Assembly (NCBI GenBank): GCA_019752635.1
Contig: JAIELX010000020.1
Span: 1-64,000, forward strand
DNA length: 64,000 nt
Origin: Candidatus Obscuribacterales bacterium
GTDB lineage: Bacteria; Cyanobacteriota; Vampirovibrionia; Obscuribacterales; Obscuribacteraceae
Reading direction: 5' to 3'
The notes below the pieces were generated by a model. It searched no databases, had not been told where the DNA came from, and saw only the letters and a list, made by a program, of their open reading frames with translations. A program made the translations under genes and the position numbers. Below are positions 53,176 to 62,217 of this stretch, piece by piece (position 1 is the stretch's first letter; each line of letters begins with the position of its first letter).

Positions 53176-53443
53176 GTTTTGTGGTCCTCTCTTCGAATGG
53201 CAAGGAATAAGACATTATCGCAATTGCCTCGCTGATCTGATGTGCGAGGACCGAGACCTAGCGGTATTGATACTTCGCGGATGCTGAAACAGATCTCATG
53301 TTTCCGCTTGAGAACCTTGTAAAATCTGAATCTACAAGATCGGGGATTACGTATTGACTGTTGTTGACTTCCCAATTAATGTTCACATATATGTGATGAA
53401 TCTCCAGTTGTCACCTGTTTCTACTGAAAACCGCAGCCAATAA

Positions 53444-54799
53444 ATGACAAGTTCTCCGAGTGTTATTCGTCAGAGACGTCCCCCCATCAGCCGGGGGGCG
53501 GTGGTCGCTTGCGCCGCTGTTGTCGTGTGCGCTACGGTACCTGTCGTTCTGTGGCAACTTGCCAAGTTTCCAGCGCCCGATCTTGGTGCTTTGTTCAATC
53601 ACGGGTCGCCCGGCGCCACCACCGCGCCTACCGTCGAAAAGAAGGTAGTTTCGTCTGTATCGATCAAATCACCATCACTCACCAGTTCAGTTGCATGGAT
53701 TCAGGTTCTGGACAAGGCGTCGAAGAATCTATCGGTTCAGATTGAGAAATCACCGCGCGATCCTGCATTGCAAAATCGTCAAGGACTTTTGTATTTGAGT
53801 TTGGGTGATCTTTCCGCTTCAGAACAATGCTTTGCCAATGCTGTTGCGCTTTGCCGAAGCAGTCTGTCCGAATGCACTGCGCGTATGGAGCGTGACCGTG
53901 CTGCGGGTAAAATGGATAACTGCTCCAAAGAATTGATAGCGGCATCGCAGCTGACCGTCGAATTGTCTGCGGCCCATTCGCACTTGGCACGAATCTATGA
54001 ACAAAAGGGTGATCGGCAGCGTGTAATGGCTGAACTAGATCAGCTTAATCGTGATAGCTCATTTTTCAGCGGACTCGCGCTGGGTGGCGGCAAGTTGCAA
54101 ACAAATGATGGACGGCTCAGTCCATTGGAGTCTCAGTCGCTGGCCCGGGCCGAAACACTGTTGCGTTCCAACCGCCCTCACGAGGCTGTTTCCGAGTATC
54201 GCCGCCTTGCGGCCATGAACCCGAAACTAGCAATTCCCCATGAGCGCATCGGCATAGTTAGCGCCATGTCCAATGATTTGCCGGGTGCTGTTCAAGAGTG
54301 GGAGATTGCGGCGAAGCTCGATCCGCAGTCGGCCACCGTGCAAAACAACTTGGGGCTTGCTTATGCTCAGATGGGCGTGACACAGGCGGCACGCACGGCG
54401 TTTGAGAAGTCTATCGACTTGAATCCGGCATCGGAAGAGGCATCGCTCAATCTCGCCAATCTGCTCTCGGCAGATGGTGACGTGGACGGTGCGATGCAAG
54501 TGCTCCGAAACGCAACGAAACACAGCCCGACGTCGGCCCGAGCCCACAACAACCTTGGCTCACTTCAGTCTCTGTCCGGTGCGTACCATGATGCGATCGG
54601 TTCCTATCACAAGGCTTTGACACTCGATCCCAACATGGCTTCCGCTCACTACGGCATGGGAGTGGCGCTGATCAAAACGCACTCATACTTGCCCGCAATA
54701 AAAGAGTTAAAGCAAGCGTTGCTGATCAACCCGAAGATGCAAGAAGCACAAACTCGCATTGAAGAAGCGTATCGATTGTCCAGCCGCAACAGAAGCTAA
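53444..54799 (+). CDS. Membrane-anchored TPR protein
   Basis: The 451-aa protein has a basic N-terminus and one transmembrane helix (about 19-40, AVVACAAVVVCATVPVVLW), so its body is probably periplasmic. TPR units run to the C-terminus: NRQGLLYLSLGDLSASEQCF, EYRRLAAMNPKLAIPHERIG, VQNNLGLAYAQMGVTQAA, AHNNLGSLQSLSGAYHDAIG and SAHYGMGVALIKTHSYLPAI in part. It is followed after 15 bp by aroK, so it is probably in the same transcript. No clear Shine-Dalgarno site is seen for the ATG. Confidence 0.88.
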   Translation: MTSSPSVIRQRRPPISRGAVVACAAVVVCATVPVVLWQLAKFPAPDLGALFNHGSPGATTAPTVEKKVVSSVSIKSPSLTSSVAWIQVLDKASKNLSVQIEKSPRDPALQNRQGLLYLSLGDLSASEQCFANAVALCRSSLSECTARMERDRAAGKMDNCSKELIAASQLTVELSAAHSHLARIYEQKGDRQRVMAELDQLNRDSSFFSGLALGGGKLQTNDGRLSPLESQSLARAETLLRSNRPHEAVSEYRRLAAMNPKLAIPHERIGIVSAMSNDLPGAVQEWEIAAKLDPQSATVQNNLGLAYAQMGVTQAARTAFEKSIDLNPASEEASLNLANLLSADGDVDGAMQVLRNATKHSPTSARAHNNLGSLQSLSGAYHDAIGSYHKALTLDPNMASAHYGMGVALIKTHSYLPAIKELKQALLINPKMQEAQTRIEEAYRLSSRNRS

Positions 54800-54814
54800 T
54801 CTACAATAGCGTTT

Positions 54815-55348
54815 GTGAATCAGTCAGTCATTTTGATAGGGCCCCCTGGCTCCGGCAAGTCTGCTACCGCAAGGTTGCTGGCTCAGCAACTCGGGGTTCG
54901 CGCCGTAGATACCGATAGTGAGGTTGTCCTGCGCGCAGGCATGCCAATTGATCGTATCTTTGCTACTAGTGGCGAAGGCTATTTTCGCGAATTGGAAAGT
55001 GCGGTTGTGCAAGAGCTGGCTGTGGGCTGCAAAGATTCGGGCGAAGCGGTCATTGTCTCGTGTGGCGGAGGATTGCCGGTCAGGGAGCAGAATTATCTGC
55101 TACTGGAAAGTCTGGGACAAATTGTTTGCCTGTATGCTGAAGTTGACGTGCTGACAGAAAGAGTTTTGTCCGGGGAAACCAGACCGCTGCTGCAAAGCGA
55201 CTCTTTGGCGGCCACGCGGGAGCGTCTTTCTTTATTGCTGAAGCAAAGGTCCACCACCTATAGCCGTCCACGTTATAGAATTGACACGACCGAACTGTCA
55301 CCCGGCGAAGTCTGCCAACAAATAATTACGCTGATTGGTTTGACATGA
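54815..55348 (+). CDS. aroK: Shikimate kinase
   Basis: The 177-aa cytoplasmic enzyme phosphorylates shikimate with ATP, the fifth step of the shikimate pathway. It shows the P loop IGPPGSGKSA (7-16), DTDSEV with the Mg/shikimate Asp, GYFRELES, VSCGGGLPVRE and the lid Arg in GETRPLL. The start is GTG, 15 bp after the TPR gene. Two genes further on lies aroQ, which makes the substrate precursor two steps earlier. Confidence 0.95.
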   Translation: MNQSVILIGPPGSGKSATARLLAQQLGVRAVDTDSEVVLRAGMPIDRIFATSGEGYFRELESAVVQELAVGCKDSGEAVIVSCGGGLPVREQNYLLLESLGQIVCLYAEVDVLTERVLSGETRPLLQSDSLAATRERLSLLLKQRSTTYSRPRYRIDTTELSPGEVCQQIITLIGLT

Positions 55349-55397
55349 ATCGCTGCCGGGGTAAAGATCATATGCTCGTGCCAGGAGGATATATACG

Positions 55398-56006
55398 TTG
55401 ACCGTTTCTCAAGAAGAGCTGATGTTTTTGCAGTCGCAGCTAGAAGGGCTTGAGTCCATATTCTTGGAGCTAATCCCTTTTGGTGTTGAGCTGAAAAGAC
55501 AGCATGTACAAGACTATTACGAAAAACGGTTCGATCAGGCGATGCGGCCAACCGCCAACGTAGCGGAAAACGAGCTTAAGAGGCAGTTCAATACAAAGGC
55601 TAACAACGTCAGGAACCTTGTGGACAGCGCTGAGTCGCTCGGTGATGCCGGAAACAAGCTTAACTTGATTCGCGCTGCGGCGACACTGCCGGATGAGCGC
55701 ACCAGACCTCTAAAAGGCAATCTGGGCGCGGTTTGCCAGAAACTGCTCTACGACCATGCCCTGGATCAACAAACGCTCGCGCAGGCAATGTCTGCGGGTG
55801 ATCTCGGTCATGTGGAAGCGAGAGTCTTGCTCGGTTCGCTTATGTTCTTGATTGTTGATGAGCTTGAGTGCGGCGGGCAGAAGATTCAGGTGCGAGATTT
55901 GCTCGGTAAGCTGATTCAATTTATCAGTCAGCGCGGGGTGCTCGCCCGCAACGATCCATTTCTGATAGAAGCGCAGTGTTCGCTGGAAGCAATGTCGGAA
56001 GAGTAA
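55398..56006 (+). CDS. Unknown helical protein between aroK and aroQ
   Basis: The 202-aa soluble protein is almost entirely alpha-helical (EELMFLQSQLEGLESIF, LKRQFNTKANNVRNLVDSAE, QKLLYDHALDQQTLAQAM). It has no membrane segment or catalytic motif. I do not recognise it. It starts with TTG behind a strong AGGAGG and its stop is 2 bp before the GTG of aroQ, so it is tied to the shikimate genes. Confidence 0.75.
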   Translation: MTVSQEELMFLQSQLEGLESIFLELIPFGVELKRQHVQDYYEKRFDQAMRPTANVAENELKRQFNTKANNVRNLVDSAESLGDAGNKLNLIRAAATLPDERTRPLKGNLGAVCQKLLYDHALDQQTLAQAMSAGDLGHVEARVLLGSLMFLIVDELECGGQKIQVRDLLGKLIQFISQRGVLARNDPFLIEAQCSLEAMSEE

Positions 56007-56008
56007 TT

Positions 56009-56452
56009 GTGGAGCTGATTCTTGTTCTCCACGGTCCGAACCTGAATATGCTCGGCAAGCGTGAGCCAGGGCTTTACGGGGCGGCAACGCTGGAGTCCAT
56101 CAACTCCAGGTTGAAGTCACTGGGCGCTGAGTTGAACGCGATGGTTGAGACTCAGCAGTCCAATCATGAAGGCGGGCTGGTCACCATGGTGCAGCAAGCG
56201 GCGGAACGAAATGTTGCCGGCATTTTGATCAATCCTGGCGCCTATGGTCACACTTCAATTGCGCTGCGTGATGCGTTCTTGTCGGTTCAGATTCCGTTCG
56301 TTGAAGTGCATCTGTCAAACATTTACGCCCGCGAGCCGTTTCGCCACCATACCTATTTGTCCGACATCGCCGCAGGCGTGGTGGTCGGCATGGGCGAAGA
56401 CAGTTATTTCTGCGGGTTGCGCGGCCTCCTGGCCGGGCTGCGAAAAAGTTAG
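56009..56452 (+). CDS. aroQ: Type II 3-dehydroquinate dehydratase
   Basis: The 147-aa enzyme forms the trimer-of-tetramers that converts 3-dehydroquinate to 3-dehydroshikimate. It has HGPNLNMLGKREPGLYG with the catalytic Arg/Tyr23 pair, QSNHEGGLV, INPGAYGHTSIALRDA and VEVHLSNIYAREPFR. A GTG directly after the previous stop, with GGAAG upstream, fits the family start; an ATG at 55976 lies inside the previous gene. Confidence 0.96.
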   Translation: MELILVLHGPNLNMLGKREPGLYGAATLESINSRLKSLGAELNAMVETQQSNHEGGLVTMVQQAAERNVAGILINPGAYGHTSIALRDAFLSVQIPFVEVHLSNIYAREPFRHHTYLSDIAAGVVVGMGEDSYFCGLRGLLAGLRKS

Positions 56453-56618
56453 CGCAAGAAGCATTCAGGGGGCTTCGCTTGCCGGTCAGACCGTTATCCA
56501 CTAGTCTGACAATTACCGGCTTTGCAGATGTGCGACATTTGCTCGCCCGCATTTGCGGGCACCGCCAGTGGTGCGCCGCGATATGACGCTGGAACTTAAG
56601 CCCTAGCTCGAGCGCTTG

Positions 56619-57326
56619 CTAGAATCTTGATACCGGTGCTTTTCGTTCGGCGCTGAATATTTGTTTCAATTGTTTGAACCTGATCGCGGCACCGGGTCTG
56701 CACGAGTTCTCCGATACCTTCTCAGTTGCCGCGCGTTCGTCGGTGATTAATCCGCCGGGCAAGTAACCACAACCGCGAAGAACGCTTTCGGCGCCTCCCC
56801 TACCCTTTTGGTTGACGATGTCGGCAATTAAGGCCAGTCCAAGTTCGGAGGAGAAACCATATGCGATACCGAATTTGGCTGCGCCTGTAACAAAGTTACG
56901 AGACAACTGAATCTGATCTTCTTGCAGCTCGATGTCAGCTAATGCCTGTTTGATGCGATTCATCAAATCGCTGTCATCAGCAAAGTTGTGGGAGCGCACG
57001 AACGATTCGTCGACCATTTTGTCGGCATAAGGACCGAAAATCGCCGTGAATTTTTCTGGATGACTAGCTTTCCAGCTCTTAAGCAAATTTGGCAGTTCGC
57101 CCGCTTTCTGGTTCCATTGCCTGATTCCAATTGAGATTCCGTACCCGGCGTCATTAGGGTTGATGGCCGTCAGGTTTCCTTCGTTAAAACTTATGGCCAG
57201 GACGACGCGGTCGACAAAACCGCGCAAGTCAAGGCGATCTCTGAGTCTCGGCGAGTTTGGAGAGTTTTCCATATTGAAGAAAGATACAGCAAACAACCAA
57301 TATTTGCGTTTATCTATCGGAATCAT
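56619..57326 (-). CDS. Possible lysozyme-like protein
   Basis: The 235-aa product has AISFNEGNLTAINPNDAGYG (split) and SIGIRQWNQKAGELPNLLKSW. An Asn-Glu-Gly, a following Asp and an aromatic/Gln motif in this order are seen in GH46 chitosanase or lysozyme-like enzymes, where the Glu is catalytic. A later helical part (QIQLSRNFVTGAAKFGIAYG) fits such folds too. This is tentative. There is no clear signal peptide, although the N-terminus is hydrophobic (YWLFAVSFFNM). The start is uncertain (57326 ATG, 57272 ATG or TTG 57359). Confidence 0.55.
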   Translation of the reverse strand: MIPIDKRKYWLFAVSFFNMENSPNSPRLRDRLDLRGFVDRVVLAISFNEGNLTAINPNDAGYGISIGIRQWNQKAGELPNLLKSWKASHPEKFTAIFGPYADKMVDESFVRSHNFADDSDLMNRIKQALADIELQEDQIQLSRNFVTGAAKFGIAYGFSSELGLALIADIVNQKGRGGAESVLRGCGYLPGGLITDERAATEKVSENSCRPGAAIRFKQLKQIFSAERKAPVSRF

Positions 57327-57748
57327 AGGCGGCGTTCGTCGCTTGCGGACTTCTTGCAAATCGGATTTGATTCTCTTGCCTTGTCAGGGGGGGGGCAGAA
57401 CATCATCGACAGCGATCTCGGTCCCGTTCCCTGCTTATCAAGCGGGCGCTTGCGTCACGCTGTCCTGCAATCTGGCGTATTGAAACTTTGTAATATTGGT
57501 TGTCAGGCGCCACTCCTTTTGTCAATCGGTCTATTCGAGTCATTGTTGCTCCGGTGAGCCCCCTGGCTGGAAACAGGTGCCGGCTATCATTGCGGACCTG
57601 CGACGGATTCGTCCTTGCTCATGAATCGAGGTTGTGAGGCATCTGCCGCCGGCAGAGGCGCTTCACACGAGGAAGCCTCAAGAGCGCCTGTACACCGTTC
57701 AGGCTATAATCTCTAGGTCTTTTGTTCATCCGTCTGGAGGTTCCGAAC
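57327..57748. other. Non-coding gap with G9 tract and promoter
   Basis: This gap of about 420 bp separates the minus-strand lysozyme-like gene from the plus-strand TPR gene. It contains a run of nine G (57387-57395), a palindrome near 57645 (CTGCCGCCGGCAG) and TATAAT at 57705-57710. No gene-like frame is supported. Confidence 0.5.
57705..57710 (+). promoter_or_regulatory. -10 box upstream of the Lys-rich TPR gene
   Basis: TATAAT lies 39 bases before the ATG at 57749. At 17 bases upstream is GAGCGC, not a -35 box. The isolated consensus -10 is like the one at 25005. Confidence 0.5.
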
Positions 57749-58705
57749 ATGGTGCTGCGGCTTAGCAGATCTCAACTGGCAATGTTGAGCGCTGTCATCT
57801 TGACTGGAGTTGGTTTGCCGGCTCTTAGCGCAGACGAGGTCGCTCCCGGCGAGGCTTCTGCGATTACCGACGCTCCGCCAGTGGAAAAGAAGAAAGAAAA
57901 GAAAGAGAAGAAGTCAAAAGACGACAAGAAAAAGAAAAGCAGCGATGCTGGTAAAGCTGAGAAGTCCGACGCTGCCGATAAATCCGACAAAGCAGATCAA
58001 GGCGATGCCAAAACGCAGGAGTCTGCCTCTGCGACCAGTGCATCCGATGATCCGAATCGACCGTACAACGATGGTGCTCGGCGCGAATATAATCAAGGCG
58101 TTGAGTTGCACCAGCAGGGCTTCCTTAACCAGGCTATCGCCAAGTACCGGGCCGCCATCGGACTGGAAGATCGCATGGAAGAAGCGTATTGCAATCTCGG
58201 GCTGATCTATGCCGCGCAACGCAACTATTCGAAAGCGGTGGAAGCCTTCAAAAAGGCCATTTCGCTCAAGCCCGGAAATCCCTACACACTAAATGGATTG
58301 GGCACGGTACTGTACGCCAAGGGTAAGCTCAACGAAGCGCTGGAAAATTGGAAGCGCGCCGCGGAAGTTGATCCTACGTTCGCTTCGGCCTATTTCAACA
58401 TAGGCAATGCCTATGAGAATGAAAAGGATAACTCAAAGGCTTTAGAGAACTACGTCCAAGCGATAAAAGTCAACCCCGGAATGGCTGATGCCTACTACAA
58501 AATTGGTGTCTTATTCGCGAAACAGAAACACATCGCCCAAGCAAATACTATGCTCGCCAAGGCCGTCCAGCTGGCTCCCGATGCCGAGTTTGTCACAGAA
58601 GCGCGCAAACAGTTGAACACTATCGAGGGTTCACTTTCTAGAACAGACGGCGCAGAGCCACAAGTAAAAATGAATATCGTAGCTCCACCTGCAGAGTCCA
58701 ATTAG
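57749..58705 (+). CDS. Exported TPR protein with Lys-rich linker
   Basis: The 318-aa product has a signal peptide (residues 1-26: VLRLSRSQLAMLSAVILTGVG region, cleavage near ALSAD). A highly charged Lys/Glu/Asp linker (about 40-95) follows, then five or so TPR units (YNQGVELHQQGFLNQAIAKY, YCNLGLIYAAQRNYSKAVEAF, LNGLGTVLYAKGKLNEALEN, YFNIGNAYENEKDNSKALEN and YYKIGVLFAKQKHIAQANTM). It is a likely envelope scaffold. The ATG at 57749 with GGAGG eight bases upstream is chosen over a TTG at 57722. Confidence 0.9.
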   Translation: MVLRLSRSQLAMLSAVILTGVGLPALSADEVAPGEASAITDAPPVEKKKEKKEKKSKDDKKKKSSDAGKAEKSDAADKSDKADQGDAKTQESASATSASDDPNRPYNDGARREYNQGVELHQQGFLNQAIAKYRAAIGLEDRMEEAYCNLGLIYAAQRNYSKAVEAFKKAISLKPGNPYTLNGLGTVLYAKGKLNEALENWKRAAEVDPTFASAYFNIGNAYENEKDNSKALENYVQAIKVNPGMADAYYKIGVLFAKQKHIAQANTMLAKAVQLAPDAEFVTEARKQLNTIEGSLSRTDGAEPQVKMNIVAPPAESN

Positions 58706-58750
58706 GCTCTCATGGCTTGACCTAACCGGAGTCCTATCAGGGAGCATTGC

Positions 58751-59320
58751 ATGACGGAACTCGAGGGGAAACAATTAGCGCTCGCCAAGCTCATCGACGG
58801 ACAAGTCGTTGACGATTCCGACCGCGTGGCGGTGCACGTAAAGGGCGTCGTGAATGGCTTCCCTGCGACGCTGCAAGCCTTCGCAACGGGATGGCCGTTT
58901 GGCTGCATGTACGCTATAGAGACCAGCCCCCCCGACCGGGAGATTCTAAACCCCAATGAGCACTCCAAGATTACGATTCTGCCACGAATGGGCAGGGGGG
59001 TTTGGTCGTTCTTCTTTCACACGTTTTTGTTCGAAGCCAAAGGGCGTGGAGTAAGAGACAAGAAGCTGGAAAACAAGCTGATCTTCTCCTACGACAATGT
59101 CGAGCCGGCGCTGCGCTTTTGCAAATACCCCGGCGTGCCCGAAGTTCTGCTTGAGATGGAGAAGTATTGCAAGATGAAGGAGCTGGTGATTAAAACCGAT
59201 CAGGGCCTCTATCTTAGTCAGGGTATTTCGTTCAAGAATTTGGATCTGGATGTTTGCCAGGCTACATTCCGATGGATGGGCGAACTCGGGGAAGTTATCC
59301 ACGAGGCGTTCGAAACGTAA
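58751..59320 (+). CDS. Hypothetical cytoplasmic protein
   Basis: The 189-aa soluble protein has VVNGFPATLQAFATGWPFGC, SKITILPRMGRGVWSFFF and LENKLIFSYDNVEPALRF. No motif or family is recognised; the mixed strand/helix pattern looks like a globular alpha/beta fold. GGGAG lies 7 bases before the ATG. It lies 45 bp after the TPR gene and 64 bp before the efflux adaptor gene, so all four plus-strand genes from 57749 may be one transcript. Confidence 0.75.
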   Translation: MTELEGKQLALAKLIDGQVVDDSDRVAVHVKGVVNGFPATLQAFATGWPFGCMYAIETSPPDREILNPNEHSKITILPRMGRGVWSFFFHTFLFEAKGRGVRDKKLENKLIFSYDNVEPALRFCKYPGVPEVLLEMEKYCKMKELVIKTDQGLYLSQGISFKNLDLDVCQATFRWMGELGEVIHEAFET

Positions 59321-59384
59321 ACTTGCTTGTCAGGGGTGCGTTAGAATCCCGTCCCATCGGGGGATAGAGGATTTGGGACCACTG

Positions 59385-60932
59385 ATGAGCCGGCTTGAGT
59401 CACGAATGCTGAGTAAAAAGCTCGACAAGACAACCAACAAAAGCGTTGCCGTAAAGAAGCAAGTGCGAATGGGATTGCTGTTTGTACTACTTGTTGCTGC
59501 CGCCGGAGTTGGTGCGTTCTTCTACCTCAGCCCGCCTGCGCCTTCATCACGGGGTGCGGTTGGCAAAAGCCTGGTGCCGGTTGAGAAAGGCACAATAGAC
59601 TTTAAAGTCTCATGCACGGGCGTAATCAAACCCTACAATCAGGTCAAGATCAGCCCCAAATTTACAGGACTTCTTCAGAAGCTCATGGTGCAGCAAGGAG
59701 ACGTTGTGAAGAAGGGGCAGGTGATTGCTTACATGGACAACAGCAATTTGGAAGGGCAGTGGCGCGCCGCGCGCGCCGCGATGGAGCTTGCGCAGGCTAA
59801 CTATGATAAGTCCGTGCACGGTTTGCGTCCGCAGGAAATAAGAGACTCGGAGGCTCGTTATGAGAAGGCAACCGGACAGGTACGGTTTGCAACCATGGCG
59901 ATGGAGCGCAGCAAGGCTGAGTTAGCCGCAGCAGAAGCCAGCCTGAAACGAGATGAGATTAATGCTAGGCGCCTTACAATGCTGGCCGGGCAAGGTGCCA
60001 TATCGGAGCAGGAGCAGCTGAATGCTTTGACTCTAGCCAGTGTATCAAAGGCTAATTTGGAGAAGGCGAAGCAAGATGTTAAAGCGTGGGATGCGCAATT
60101 GAGTCAGGCTCTGTCCGATCTGGAAAGCGCCAGGAACATGCGAAGCATGGCGCGCGAGGGGTCTCGCACCGAAGATGTTCGTGCCGCTCAAAGTGCGCTG
60201 TTACAGGCTAAGGGGACGTTCCAGTTTCTGCAAAGCCAAATGAACGACATGCGAATTGTGGCACCGTTTGACGGGATTGTGACGCAAAAGTACACCGATG
60301 AGGGCGCGATTGTCACGCCAACTACTTCAGCTGCAACCACGTCTGCAACGTCTAGCTCCATAGTATCTCTGGCTGGCAGGCTGGAGCTGGTGGCAGCTGT
60401 CGCAGAAACCGATATGCAGTACATTTCGCAGGGGCAGGAAGTCGTCATAATCGCTAACGCATTTCCGGACAAAAAGTTTCACGCCCGCGTTTCTCTAATT
60501 GCACCGGAAGCGGTTGTTACACAGAACGTCACGAGCTTTGAGGTCCACGCCGTTCTGCAGGACGATCCTCATCACATGCTGCGCTCAGGCATGAATGTCA
60601 ACGCCGAATTTTTAGCCGGAAAGAAAGACGGTGTCATGCTGATTCCGACCTCATGCGTTGTTTCCAAACACGGAAAGACCGGTGTTTACGTGCCTGATGA
60701 GAAGGGGCAGCCCGAGTTTAAATCGGTATCCGTTGGTGCCAGCGCGGGAACCAAAACGCAGATAAATTATGGTCTGAAAGAAGGCGACAAAGTTTTCATC
60801 GGTCTGACCAAGAGTCAGCTGATTGAAGAAGGATACACGACGGACCCGATTAAGAGTATGCCCGGTGCTGGCGGCTCCAACTCGACCGCTCCTGTGCCGC
60901 GCGGTCTTGGCGGCGGCGGCAAGAAAATGTAG
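59385..60932 (+). CDS. macA: Periplasmic adaptor subunit, HlyD/MacA family
   Basis: The 515-aa protein has a membrane anchor (about 29-48), a barrel-sandwich (lipoyl) half (PVEKGTIDFKVSCTGVIKP, VVKKGQVIAYMD), a long alpha-helical hairpin (about 130-290) and a second lipoyl half (MRIVAPFDGIVTQKYTDEG), then a beta-barrel region (VVIIANAFPDKKFHA). It would link an inner-membrane ABC transporter to an outer-membrane channel. The permease gene follows at 60965. The ATG at 59385 is chosen because the frame further upstream overlaps the previous gene. No outer-membrane factor gene is seen. Confidence 0.9.
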   Translation: MSRLESRMLSKKLDKTTNKSVAVKKQVRMGLLFVLLVAAAGVGAFFYLSPPAPSSRGAVGKSLVPVEKGTIDFKVSCTGVIKPYNQVKISPKFTGLLQKLMVQQGDVVKKGQVIAYMDNSNLEGQWRAARAAMELAQANYDKSVHGLRPQEIRDSEARYEKATGQVRFATMAMERSKAELAAAEASLKRDEINARRLTMLAGQGAISEQEQLNALTLASVSKANLEKAKQDVKAWDAQLSQALSDLESARNMRSMAREGSRTEDVRAAQSALLQAKGTFQFLQSQMNDMRIVAPFDGIVTQKYTDEGAIVTPTTSAATTSATSSSIVSLAGRLELVAAVAETDMQYISQGQEVVIIANAFPDKKFHARVSLIAPEAVVTQNVTSFEVHAVLQDDPHHMLRSGMNVNAEFLAGKKDGVMLIPTSCVVSKHGKTGVYVPDEKGQPEFKSVSVGASAGTKTQINYGLKEGDKVFIGLTKSQLIEEGYTTDPIKSMPGAGGSNSTAPVPRGLGGGGKKM

Positions 60933-60964
60933 CTGGTTTGCTCTGCTTGAGGACAACGGGAATC

Positions 60965-62194
60965 GTGAACGTGTTGGAACTGGTGGTGGTGGCATGGCAG
61001 AGCATCGTAGCCAACCGATTGCGCAGTGCACTTACCGTCCTTGGCATCATCATTGGTATCGGGGCCGTGATAACGCTACTGGCCATAGGTCAGGGTGCCA
61101 AAGAAGATACGCAAAAGCAGATTCGGGCTCTGGGCACGAATATCGTTTTTGTTCGAGCCGGTGCAGCAGCCACTGGAAACGTTTCTCAAGGGATGGGCAG
61201 CGCCGCTACGTTGACCTGGGACGACGCTCGCGCTATCCGCTCTACGTGTCCGTCCGTCGATTGTGTGGCTCCTGGAATTATGAGCCAGCAACAAGTGCAG
61301 TTCCGGGGACAAAACACCAATACAACTATTGCCGCCACCACTCCGGATTACCCTGAGGTCCGCAATTTTTTTGCTTCGGAGGGCCGCTTTATCACGCAGG
61401 ATGACATTGACCACAACCGGCGTGTGTGTGTATTAGGGCGAACAGTAATAGAGAATCTATTTAACGATGTCAATCCGATAGGCAAGTCTGTCTTGATCAA
61501 GGGGGAGCTCTTTGACGTCGTAGGCGTCATGGAACACAAAGGCGTAACCCAGTTCATGGATATGGACGATCAGATATTCATTCCTCTCTCTACCGGGTTT
61601 CACCGGTTGACAGGAACGAAATCAGTTGCGGGTAAAGCTGTGAACTGGGTTGTGGTAAGGGCAATCACCGATGATGATGTTCTACCGGCGCAGTTTCAAA
61701 TTACGAACTTGCTGCGGCTTCGACACAAAATCAAGCCTCCGTTTGGCGATGATTTTGTGTTGCGCACTCAGAAGGAATTCTTGCAGACCGCCGAATCTGT
61801 CACAGAGATTTTTACTGTTCTCCTTGGGTCCACCGCGGGAATTAGCCTGCTGGTCGGGGGGATTGGCGTTATGAATATCATGCTGGTTTCGGTGACTGAA
61901 CGCACCCGAGAAATTGGTATCCGAAAGGCTCTGGGTGCCAGACCGAACGATATTCTTTGGCAGTTTGTGATTGAAGCTACCGTGTTGACTTTATCCGGGG
62001 GACTTGCCGGGATTTTACTCGGTATTGGTGCCTCTTACGCAATTGCGTACTTCGCAAAGTGGACAACGGTCGTTACTCCCGTTTCGGTGGTGGTATCATT
62101 TGCGGTGTCAATTGTAGTCGGGCTTTTCTTCGGTATTTATCCGGCGAAGCGGGCCTCACAACTCGATCCGGTTGTCGCTTTGCGCTCCGAATAA
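60965..62194 (+). CDS. macB: ABC transporter permease, MacB/FtsX type
   Basis: The 409-aa protein has the MacB_PCD layout: an N-terminal helix (WQSIVANRLRSALTVLGIIIG split), a large periplasmic domain (residues about 40-270), and three C-terminal helices with GSTAGISLLVGGIGVMNIMLVSV and GIRKALGARPNDI, the cytoplasmic coupling motif, then VVALRSE at the end. It has no ATPase domain of its own, so it needs a separate ATPase; the convergent gene at 62218 codes one. The start is a GTG (60965 or 60971). Confidence 0.92.
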   Translation: MNVLELVVVAWQSIVANRLRSALTVLGIIIGIGAVITLLAIGQGAKEDTQKQIRALGTNIVFVRAGAAATGNVSQGMGSAATLTWDDARAIRSTCPSVDCVAPGIMSQQQVQFRGQNTNTTIAATTPDYPEVRNFFASEGRFITQDDIDHNRRVCVLGRTVIENLFNDVNPIGKSVLIKGELFDVVGVMEHKGVTQFMDMDDQIFIPLSTGFHRLTGTKSVAGKAVNWVVVRAITDDDVLPAQFQITNLLRLRHKIKPPFGDDFVLRTQKEFLQTAESVTEIFTVLLGSTAGISLLVGGIGVMNIMLVSVTERTREIGIRKALGARPNDILWQFVIEATVLTLSGGLAGILLGIGASYAIAYFAKWTTVVTPVSVVVSFAVSIVVGLFFGIYPAKRASQLDPVVALRSE

Positions 62195-62217
62195 CGAATA
62201 ACGGCAAAGCCCCGTCT

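Noticed and set aside
52657..53235. Long plus-strand frame opposite the CoA-binding protein gene
   Set aside because: It is the antisense of a clearly recognisable gene and has no independent motif or ribosome site.
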